From contig LGRX02029089.1 in assembly GCA_001247695.2 (NCBI GenBank), positions 1 to 37,632 on the forward strand: DNA of 37,632 nucleotides. The letters are read 5' to 3'. This document shows, piece by piece, positions 30,498 to 37,632 of the stretch. The translations under genes and the position numbers were made by a program. Below the pieces are notes generated by a model, which saw only the letters and a program-made list of their open reading frames with translations, was not told where the DNA came from and did not search any database. How positions within the stretch are numbered: the first letter of the stretch is position 1; every line of letters starts with the position of its first letter. The DNA comes from Cymbomonas tetramitiformis (taxonomy: Eukaryota; Chlorophyta; Pyramimonadophyceae; Pyramimonadales; Pyramimonadaceae).

Positions 30498-30545
30498 TGA
30501 GGGTGAGAGCGCCATTCTGACAGAATCTGGCAAATGCGCAGCCAC

Positions 30546-30709
30546 CTGGCTCTGCAAGCTGCTCAAGCCGCTGCTCAAGTAGGTGGTTTAACTCAAAGCT
30601 GTCCTGCCCAGTTTCAATCATTCCGCGGTCTTGCACGGCTTGGACTTCCTGCCGTCGGGAGGCACTTCCGCACTTCGAACACCGTGCTGATATGAGCGCG
30701 TCCGTGTTG
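30546..30709 (-). CDS. putative linker exon with CxxC
   Basis: Acceptor with pyrimidine tract (TTTCTTATGCCAG) above 30709, donor GTGGCTG below 30546. Reads NTDALISARCSKCGSASRRQ, EVQAVQDRGMIETGQDSFEL, then NHLLEQRLEQLAEP. CSKCG may be half of a zinc site; the end is a leucine/glutamate helix. It begins with one base and ends with one base of a codon (needs two bases from the previous exon), which does not fit the ankyrin exons on either side directly, so further exons are missing. Confidence 0.4.
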
Positions 30710-31861
30710 CTGGCATAAGAAAGGCGACAAACAAGTGGCAGCTATCGCTAGTGAGCGCTATCCCCCCTTCGCCCTTGTGGGGGGCGTACAAATTGGTGAA
30801 GCTGTTCGAGGTTGACCGGCCGTGTACGGACAGGATCTTCGCCAACCCTGACTGCTGGAGGGGGGGCGTGAAAAAAGAGCGCCGGGCTTGCTGCCCGCCT
30901 TGATGGGGGGCCAACCGGGTGGAAATGTGGCTAGAGGCAGTCACACCCCGAGGAGCGGCGGATACTGCTCTGGGTACGAGACACCTCTCTCAAAAAGAGA
31001 CGTTGCACAGGATGGGGTGGGGTGGGTGGGTCCGGTTTCGAGGACGATAGCCAGCCGATTGTCAATCATGGTCCATTTCGATCTGATCCAACAGTTCAGC
31101 TCGGATGTCTCAGAGCCCCGGAACCCCAAAGCATCTGACCGTGAGGATCCGAGGGTCCTGAAGTATCTAATGGCGAGGACCCCAGGATCCCAAGATCATC
31201 TGACGGCAAGGCTCTGAGGAAACCTTGAGCAAATGTTGCACGGGCGCGGCTGATCCAAGCTAGCTCCAACAATCTTGCCAATCAATCGAGCAGCTAGTGC
31301 CTCATGGATCCTTACCTCCCGTGTGAAATCGAAGAGGTCGCACTCCGCTCGCTCCCATTGTGGCGGGCCCTCGCCTGCGCTCTGCGGACCCGCCGGACCC
31401 CTCCTCCCCGTCGGCTGAGTGCGCTCTCAGCTCAGGCTCTAGCACTCACTGCGCATAGCTAACAACGTGGCAGCCGTCGTGCGGGGGAAGCTATAGGGGG
31501 GCTGCGGCACGAGTCAAACAATCGGAGGCCTTTACGTGCATCTCCTGCATCCGCCCACCTTATCACAAGCCAAGGCTCTGCCAAGGAGGAGCTCAGCGAA
31601 AAGATACTGAGAAGAGGTCGGCACTTGCAGGGTGGTCAGGTTACCTCCTCAATGAACTCAATGTAAATGTCAGGGTGCTTCCAAGTACCGCCCGGCTCAG
31701 CAAACAACAGTGTAGTTTCAGCAGAGCCCGCTTTAAATGATGATCCCGAATGGATAAAGTGCTCAAAAGCCGTCAGCCGCTGGATCGAACTCACCTGATG
31801 GGCAACCGCAGCAAAATCATGCATCTCCCATCGATTCGCGGCCGGGTGAGGGAAGGCCCAC

Positions 31862-31950
31862 CTGATTGGGCGAGTCAGCCCCAACGCCCATCTGCAGCAT
31901 GCGTGTCAGTGTTGCGGTGTCGCCGTCAGCTGATGCCTGCTGCAGGGCCC
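31862..31950 (-). CDS. ankyrin-like repeat exon (89 bp)
   Basis: Acceptor CCTGTGCAG above 31950, donor GTGGGC below 31862. It starts with two bases that complete the codon left by the exon at 32166-32344 (GGG), then encodes ALQQASADGDTATLTRMLQM and ending GADSPNQ. ADGD-ATL-RML--G-GADSPN resembles a capping repeat at the start of an ankyrin array. Confidence 0.6.
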
Positions 31951-32165
31951 CTGCACAGGCCACGGCAGCCCTTGATCGACCCTTCAGTCTGCGCTTCTCC
32001 TGCATAGGCCATCACAACCTTCGATTGGCCCGTCAGCCCGCAGGGCCCCAGCACAAGTCATCGTAGCCCTCCATCGGCCCCTCGACCCGCATAGGAGCCA
32101 CATGGCCACAAAGCGGCCATCCTACTCGGGGTGGCCAATCGGGAGGGTGTCTTGGGGCATCAAAC

Positions 32166-32344
32166 CTGCAGCTGCGGCGGGATCCTTTCGCCAGGCTTCC
32201 ATCTCCTCTGCAGTGGAGCCAGCCATCGGGTCAGAAGGGAGCACCGAATCGATGGCAAGACGATGTTGCTCAGTCAGAGCTGCATCGGATCGGACGGTGC
32301 ACCAGCTCAGTCCGAGCAGTGACTGGCAGCTCTTCACTACGAGG
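32166..32344 (-). CDS. linker exon preceding the capping ankyrin repeat
   Basis: Acceptor CTTTACAG above 32344, donor GTTTGA below 32166. 179 bp: one base, 59 codons, one base. Reads LVVKSCQSLLGLSWCTVRSD, AALTEQHRLAIDSVLPSD, then AEEMEAWRKDPAAAA. The phase-1 end joins exactly to the next exon at 31950. Helical and acidic; no family recognised. Confidence 0.55.
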
Positions 32345-32383
32345 CTGTAAAGACCACCATCGATTCGCCTTCTACACGGAAAA

Positions 32384-32780
32384 GGTGGCTACAGGAGCCA
32401 ATCATGTAGCGAACAGTGCACATACCGGATAATTATAACAGGTGGCTACAGGAGCCAATCATGTAGCAAACAGTGCGCATACCGGATAATTATAACAGGT
32501 GGCTACAGGAGCCAATCATGTAGCAAACAGTGCGCATACCGGATAATTATAACAGGTGGCTACAGGAGCCAATCATGTAGCAAACAGTGTACATACCGGA
32601 TAATTATAACAGGTGGCTACAGGAGCCAATCATGTAGCAAACAGATCGCATACCGGATAATTATAACAGGTGGCTACAGGAGCCAATCATATAGCAAACA
32701 GTGTGCATACCGGATAATTATAACAGGTGGCTACAGGAGCCAATCATGTAGCGAACAGTGCACATACCGGATAATCATGT
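32384..32780. repeat. 57-bp minisatellite, seven units
   Basis: Starts at 32384, 32441, 32498, 32555, 32612, 32669 and 32726. Unit holds GGTGGCTACAGGAGCCAATC, ATGTAGCAAACAGTGCGCAT and ACCGGATAATTATAACA. Copies are nearly identical, so the expansion is recent. Confidence 0.95.
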
Positions 32781-32921
32781 CAACAATGCAAAGATCGAAT
32801 TGGGACCTCGGCGTCTATTGTGATTGGACAAAGCACTGGATCCGAAATTTCACTGTGAGACCCTCCTCTGACTGGATCTCTTGGTGTGAACGAAATCATG
32901 ACGACTTAAGCCCGAAGGGGC

Positions 32922-33072
32922 TAATTGCAGCTATTGTGGGGACCCCTAATTGCAACTATTGTGGGGACCCCTAATTGCAGCTATTGTGGGGACCCCTAAT
33001 TGCAGCTATTGTGGGGACCCCTAATTGCAGCTATTGTGGGGACCCCTAATTGCAGCTATTGTGGGGACCCCA
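32922..33072. repeat. 25-bp minisatellite, six units
   Basis: Unit AATTGCAGCTATTGTGGGGA + CCCCT, starts at 32923 and every 25 bp after, one copy with GCAACT. It lies 145 bp from the 57-bp array. Confidence 0.95.
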
Positions 33073-33079
33073 CCACTAA

Positions 33080-34940
33080 CTCGGGGACAACCTGAGGACT
33101 CTGAAATGCGAGAGGTCGAGAACTCCGGCAGCAGGGCCGGTTGGATTCTCGGTAACCTCGAAACTTGTTCTGTCCCCGAAGCTGGAGCTGGCCACGAACC
33201 TCTCACAGTGCTAGAAGGGAAGAATCGAAACGGAAAAAGGACCCTCGGATCAAAGTTGGAGGGCCTACTGAAGACCTCTAGGACCGATGAGATGGGGCTC
33301 TAGGAGGAAGGCATGACGCCCACAGTATCTAGCCAGTTGGGGGAATCGAGATCGTGACTGCCGCGCCCGAGTAGCCATATCTCATGAGACATGCCGCCGG
33401 GCACCCATAGGTCTCGGTCCGCTGATCATTCTGAAACTTACTCAAGTCATCTCGACACTACTTGCTACCTAAAAGCGAACATTCCAGTAGGACTCGTGCT
33501 AGCAGAACTCTTCGCCCACCCACCCAGAATCTGGATGAGAAGGGAGAGGAGATTCCCGGAGATTCGGGCAGTGCACCGCTAGCTAGGGGTGGCACGGTAG
33601 CTCCATGAGGGACTCCGTCCAAGCCTGGTAGAGGCTCTGTTGAAACCTCCACCGAGGAACTCAGATCAGACACCTCGCAGTGAAATATAAACTCGTTGTG
33701 AACAAGCCTGATTTTGCCTGAAAGTGTACGGTGTTCACATCCTGCTGGCCTGACTTAGGGACCCTGGGCACGCAAGGATATTTTGCATACAAGTATACAT
33801 CTTTTAGAAATCGCAACACGTACACGTGGTCAACTGTCGTTAACCTATGCTCTTCACCGCAGTCGTTCATCGACGATCAGATAACTACGACTGTCGAACG
33901 GATCAAGCGTGCGAGAAAGCGAAACGATGCCGTCGACAAGACACGTTGATAGCTGATCGGAAGGCGAAAAGGCAAAGTCGAGGATCGACTCTAAATTGGG
34001 GAAGGCGCAAAGTCGCGCTCGTCTTGGTTTACTGACACGGCGTGACAATGCCATCAGAAATGGCCAATGGCCTGGTGGAGATCCCAAGATCGATCATGCT
34101 GGTAGATTTGGAGAATCATGAATATCTGAAAACATCACGAATCCGGAGGCATATTGACAAGCTTTTGCGGCATGTGGAACGTCTCTGTTTGAGAGCTTCT
34201 TCCTGCACACTGGGACTAGCACTGAGAGCAATCATGGTGGGATGGGATTCCTACTCAGCAGCTCCTTCGCAACGTCGTCGTCTGCCAGGAAGTTGCTTGC
34301 TCCTGCCTTCACTGCAAAAACACAGCCAGCCTTCCAATCAGCGAAAAGGACTGCACGGCTCAATTCAATCCAATAAGGATGTCATTGCGCAGGGCGCAGG
34401 GCGGCAACCCTGCGCATCGCCAACTCATAGAAGGGAAGGCACCGAGAGCAAGGCACCGAGGGCACGCTTGTGGGCACTCTGAGAAAGGGTACAGATGCAG
34501 AGCCACGTCGACTCGGTCTGCTCAGAGGAACAAACCATTTCACACACCGTTTGTGGTTGGCCGACGTTCACCAACCACCACCGCTGGAAGTACTAGCCGC
34601 GGGCCCCCTAAGTCCCGTGGGGTTCCAGCTCGCCCAGGCTCACTTATACATTCGAGAGTCCGGGTGGTGCTCCTGCCAGGCCCGCAGGAGACGCCTGAGG
34701 GAAGGACATCCCCAATCCCGCCGATCCTCGCCATGCCCTCCCCATGACGCGTCATTGCCAAGTCTGCCGGGTGCCGTCTACCAACCTTCCTCGCAGCCTG
34801 CACGCCTCCAGAAGCCACCCCATCTCCCAACGACCCACTCCCTCCCCCATCCATCCCACCAAGCCCAAGGATCGCCAGCCCCTCCGACACCTACCCCCTG
34901 CCCCAATCACGTCCCCAAACACTTCCCCGCTCCAGCGTGC
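33080..34940. other. spacer or long intron, no supported gene
   Basis: Frames on both strands lack domain character. A minus-strand stretch at 33673-33500 (SDLSSSVEVSTEPLPGLDGV) looks like a disordered linker and could be an exon. GC-rich, pyrimidine-rich plus-strand text at 34690-34940 gives long spurious frames. Confidence 0.3.
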
Positions 34941-34944
34941 AAAC

Positions 34945-35007
34945 CTCGCGCTCCAGGCTCGGCGACAGGGGCTCGTCCACCCCCGCCAGGATGTCATCCA
35001 CGCTCAT
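34945..35007 (-). CDS. possible first exon, MSVDDILAGVDEP
   Basis: ATG at 35007 follows an in-frame TAA (two codons upstream) and opens MSVDDILAGVDEPLSPSLER E, ending at donor GTTTGC below 34945 in phase 0. Acidic start peptide; it would fit the N-terminus of a second gene starting here, which then runs through 32344. No promoter is recognisable. Confidence 0.35.
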
Positions 35008-35049
35008 GTTTTATGTCGAGGCCCCTTGGCTGCCCGCACTTGCGCTCAC

Positions 35050-35246
35050 TGAGCCCCCCTTATCTTGGGCACCCAAGATACCTAGGCTCTGTGTCAGAGT
35101 CTCCAAAGGGCCACCCGCCAGCTCCCCCCGACCACAGCCGGCATCATCATCTTCACCCTGCCACCCACTGGCTCGCTCATCTCGCCAGATATCCTGAATA
35201 CTCTTAAAAAAACGTGACGCCATCCTTCTAGCCTCGCTCGCCACCC
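35050..35246 (-). CDS. linker exon, acidic
   Basis: Acceptor GGCTTCAG above 35246. Two bases complete the codon from the exon at 35297 (CGG), then VASEARRMASRFFKSIQDIW, RDERASGWQGEDDDAG, ELAGGPLETLTQSL. Two donors are possible: GTATCT below 35082 (phase 1) or GTGAGC below 35050 (phase 0, adding GILGAQDKGGS). The second resembles the GTGAGC donors used by the ankyrin exons. Confidence 0.5.
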
Positions 35247-35296
35247 CTGAAGCCTGCTCTGTGTGTGCGGGGGAGGGGGGCTGGTGGGGGGCTCAC

Positions 35297-35351
35297 GCAG
35301 CATCTCGCGCGTGGTGTCATCATATGCCAATGCCACAGCAGTCAAACCATT
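35297..35351 (-). CDS. short ankyrin-like half-repeat exon (55 bp)
   Basis: Acceptor GATGCGCAG above 35351, donor GTGAGC below 35297. Encodes NGLTAVALAYDDTTREML plus one base, which continues as RVASEARR in the next exon. NGLTAVALAYDD-T-EML has the first-helix pattern of an ankyrin repeat. Confidence 0.5.
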
Positions 35352-35652
35352 CTGCGCATCCAAGGGCGAATCAGTCCTGGTAGTTTCAGGATCCAAGGGT
35401 AGACACAACACTCCGAGACCCCGGCCATTAAAAGCTCTCGGCTTCCAGCTGCCTCCCCCTCCAGTTGCCCACACGGCACGTGCCCTCTGAGCGCTCCTCC
35501 ACTGGTGCTCTCCACAGTAAAAAACCGTTTGCTTTGTGGACATCATTGGCTCCACAATTTCCAAACGATCCGAACTCGCATGGATCTTTGGGACTCGTGG
35601 GAGTGCGTGATCCTTGCCATATTGTTCCGTCGGCGCACCTCGACGTCGGCAT

Positions 35653-35718
35653 GGTCACAGAAATAGCCTCCTTTTCCCACGGCAGGGTCACAGAAATAGC
35701 CTCCTTTTCCCACGGCAG
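35653..35718. repeat. 33-bp direct duplication
   Basis: GGTCACAGAAATAGCCTCCT + TTTCCCACGGCAG occurs twice in tandem, identical. Probably intronic. Confidence 0.9.
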
Positions 35719-35827
35719 GGGCGAACTTATGGCACTGCGTGAGTGTTAGGATCAATGCATTGCACTTTCCTTGCTGGGAACACGTGGAGTCCCTGGCAAA
35801 GGAGAGCGAAGGAGAGTGAAATCGCGC

Positions 35828-35926
35828 CTTGCTTCTGGCATGGACATCAGTCCCAGCGTTGATGAGCTTCGCGACAATATCTGAGCGGCCTTTGATGGCG
35901 GCCCAATGCAGCACCGTGTACTCGAA
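35828..35926 (-). CDS. ankyrin repeat exon (99 bp) with GC donor
   Basis: Acceptor CTTTTCGCAG above 35926, phase 0. Encodes FEYTVLHWAAIKGRSDIVAK and ending GTDVHARSK, 33 residues. Directly after codon 33 the sequence is GCGCGA, so the intron would begin with GC instead of GT. GC-AG introns exist in all eukaryotes at low frequency and are common in some protists. Confidence 0.75.
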
Positions 35927-36653
35927 CTGCGAAAAGTCATATGGCACCCGGTCAGCGCACCGCATTCCGTCACCGCGCCCACAGCCTGTCCATTCGACTA
36001 CGCCGCTTTGCGCAGAGGCCAGAGGCGGCGCTCACATCGCTCCAAAACCACGGCACCGCTCCACTGTGGTGAGCCAGCACCGCGAGGGCGCGTGTACAAC
36101 ATCTGCACCTACTTGCCACCTCGACGCCGGCGTGCGCACTGCGGTAGAAGGCCTTCAAGATGAGAGACTGCAACACCTAAGTGCGGCATGGGGGTGTCTA
36201 AGAGGCGACCCTCCTAGGTGAAAACTGGGAAGAGAGGCCCACGATGCAAGGCCTGCCGTGGTCGTCCATGTGGCTGCCATTCTCGAGAAAGAACTACCCT
36301 CGCCGCATCCCGCTTGCAATCGACTCGGCATCAGGGCAGATTGCGCCACACCCCACTTGCAGGGCATGTGGAATTGGCAGGGCACAAGCACCATCGAATG
36401 AGTCCATCGGCATATGTATACCATCGAGTTGCAAGTGGGTCCCAACCCGTAACTCGATAAATGAATCACAACAGACCATTAGCCAGTGCATGTGTGAAAA
36501 GCCAATGGTACGCCCTTTCTTTCGAAGCCAATTGGCAGTTTCACCGGATGGTAGGCCGAGGGGCGAATGCCAACAAGTGTGGCCCATGAACTCTTGAGCT
36601 GATAGGGCAATCCATCCAGACGGTGCCGGGGGAATGGGTGCAATGAAACGTAC

Positions 36654-36716
36654 CATGTCCCGGCGACAGCAATCTGCGCCGCCTTGAATGAGATGCTCCA
36701 CAAGCGCCGTGTGGCC
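36654..36716 (-). CDS. ankyrin repeat, second part (63 bp, 21 residues)
   Basis: Acceptor GTATTGCAG above 36716, donor GTACGT below 36654, phase 0. Encodes GHTALVEHLIQGGADCCRRD M, residues 13-33 of an ankyrin repeat. The missing first 12 residues are in the exon at 37144-37179. Confidence 0.75.
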
Positions 36717-37143
36717 CTGCAATACACGCCGACTGATCATGTACGAGTAAGCAGCACTCGGATGTAACCGCAGTGGACATGCCGTGATGAAGGCCAACGC
36801 GATGGAGGACTGCCCCCCAGGTCCCGCGAAACCCAGAGGGGCAACCAGATTATATGGCGTGCAGTGAGTGCTAGCTGAGAATTCTATGCAGGCAGCTCGG
36901 GGATCGTGGATGGAATCGAGGATCTTAATCTCTGCATGCTGGCAAGTGCAAATAGGTCGGTTTTGATGGGAACGTGCCCATGGCGCATGAATCTTTCAGA
37001 TGTAGGAATTCCGCCTTTGAGAGCTTTGAAGGTTTTCAAGTTGCGCCCCTTCAGCTGAAGAGGCGTAGCCGACACCTTTTCCAGTCTGGCGAACGGTACA
37101 CCCGTAAGATCGATGCTGGTGAGGGCCAGATTACATGGTTTAC

Positions 37144-37179
37144 CTGAATGACAGCCATGCGTAGCGGTGTGTTCAAGAG
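37144..37179 (-). CDS. ankyrin repeat, first part (36 bp, 12 residues)
   Basis: Acceptor CCCCACAG above 37179, donor GTAAAC below 37144, phase 0. Encodes LLNTPLRMAVIQ, the first helix of an ankyrin repeat. With the 63-bp exon at 36654-36716 it makes exactly 33 residues across an intron of 427 bp. Confidence 0.7.
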
Positions 37180-37456
37180 CTGTGGGGAACACCAACAGGG
37201 CCCCGTCGGTCAGTAGTTCTAACCCCTCCCGCCTCGTTGCCTTCTACCACCTACCCCTTGGAGCGAGGAGCTCGATAACGTTGCCCCCTTTCCCCTTCGC
37301 CATTTTGCCTTCTGCCTACATATTTGGAGAGTTACAAACGAGTGTCCGTGGGCAACCCGTACAGGAAAATCCTTTCAGATGGTACCGTTCAATCCTTGAC
37401 GAAAAAGTAAGTGTTTCGGATATTAGGTGGATGGAAGCGCCTTTGCATGCACTCAC

Positions 37457-37545
37457 CGCATCCTGCTCTGATTGGTCCTTGGGATGCACCCCCAGTTGGA
37501 GTGCGGGAATAATGGTCCATGCTTTGACGTTCTTAGGCTCTCCAA
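37457..37545 (-). CDS. possible exon ending at GATGCG/GTGAGT
   Basis: A minus-strand frame reads EPKNVKAWTIIPALQLGVHP KDQSEQDA and ends at GTGAGT below 37457, the same donor context as several ankyrin exons. The 5' border is unclear and the ankyrin pattern is weak, so it may be a diverged repeat or a linker. Confidence 0.35.
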
Positions 37546-37550
37546 GCCAG

Positions 37551-37632
37551 GCGCCCCTCCGCATTACACCTGCCATAACCACCGCGCGCCCCTCCGCATT
37601 ACACCTGCCATAGCCACCGCGCGCCCCTTCGC
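37551..37632. repeat. 35-bp minisatellite, at least two units, cut by window edge
   Basis: Unit GCGCCCCTCCGCATTACACC + TGCCATAACCACCGC starts at 37551 and 37586, with a third beginning at 37621. Confidence 0.85.

Larger units (their letters stand above)
20272..37179 (-). other. locus overview: large ankyrin-repeat gene, one repeat per exon
   Basis: Fourteen ankyrin repeats are spread over 16 kb on the minus strand, nearly all as single exons with AG acceptors and GT donors in phase 0. Ten are exactly 99 bp and code for exactly 33 residues, the length of one helix-turn-helix-loop ankyrin unit. Ankyrin proteins act as protein-binding scaffolds; the partner cannot be read from the sequence. A Tudor/Agenet-like exon, a 67-codon exon and linker exons lie between repeats. 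It may be one gene or two: the N-terminal linker exon at 32166-32344 and an ATG at 35007 both leave room for a second start. Introns range from about 50 bp to over 2 kb and hold minisatellites. Confidence 0.6.

Noticed and set aside
32384..33072. CRISPR array (regular repeats at 57 and 25 bp)
   Set aside because: The whole unit is repeated, with no variable spacers, and the genome is eukaryotic; these are minisatellites.
34470..35207. 245-codon plus-strand Pro-rich frame
   Set aside because: Low-complexity, pyrimidine-rich text, no domain; it overlaps minus-strand exons whose splice phases agree.
36884..37140. Minus-strand frame with LEKVSATPLQLKGRNLKTFKAL as a leucine-rich repeat
   Set aside because: It lies inside the intron that joins the two halves of the split ankyrin repeat, and the leucine spacing does not repeat.

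Overview
The window looks like nuclear DNA of a eukaryote, most likely a repeat-rich single-celled alga. A prasinophyte-type green alga is my best guess and a dinoflagellate is the main alternative; this is inference, because no marker gene is present. There are no bacterial-style operons. Coding evidence is broken into short exons with GT-AG borders, coding DNA is GC-rich, spacers hold many unrelated tandem repeats, and several transposon remains are present. Nearly all convincing coding signal, transposon and host, lies on the minus strand, so the window is best read from 37632 down to 1.

Left third (1-10.2 kb): decayed minus-strand retroelement gag genes. Element A has a candidate LTR (3845-4193), a tRNA-Pro-like primer-binding site (3826-3843), a leader with two small related acidic-tailed ORFs, and a gag-like gene from 2814 to the window edge. 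That gag has one in-frame TAG inside a poly-Q tract and one frameshift. Element B (7513-10204) encodes a related gag: shared blocks include RRR-SM-T near the N-terminal part, an ALTTPS/SVS-LLW block and a YF/FY-R-T-VNF capsid block. It is interrupted by a 157-bp Harbinger-like MITE with a TTA target duplication. Between A and B lie a CCHC zinc knuckle fragment frameshifted by a 10-bp duplication, an ORF with an IQ-like motif, and a second copy of the HATRxxx heptad repeats found in B.

Middle (10.4-16.9 kb): satellite territory. It holds a GAAGAC/GTCTTC palindrome cluster, an array of a roughly 250-bp repeat interrupted by a 530-bp TIR element with TAA target duplication, a third gag-like fragment (13.5-14.9 kb, minus), a 170-187 bp satellite, and a 23-bp AT-rich minisatellite. 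16.85-18.4 kb has no recognisable feature.

Right half (18.4-37.6 kb): exons of one or more large minus-strand host genes. The main structure is an ankyrin-repeat gene in which single 33-residue repeats are encoded by single 99-bp phase-0 exons. I find fourteen repeats between 37179 and 21125, ten of them exact 99-bp exons and one split 36+63 bp across an intron. A Tudor/Agenet-like exon (23436-23708) and other linker exons are interleaved. A two-exon segment ending at 19928 is either the 3' end of this gene or a small separate gene. The introns carry many unrelated minisatellites (20, 22, 25, 32, 33, 39 and 57 bp units and others). Several exon joins were checked by reading-phase agreement, but the full transcript cannot be resolved from sequence alone.
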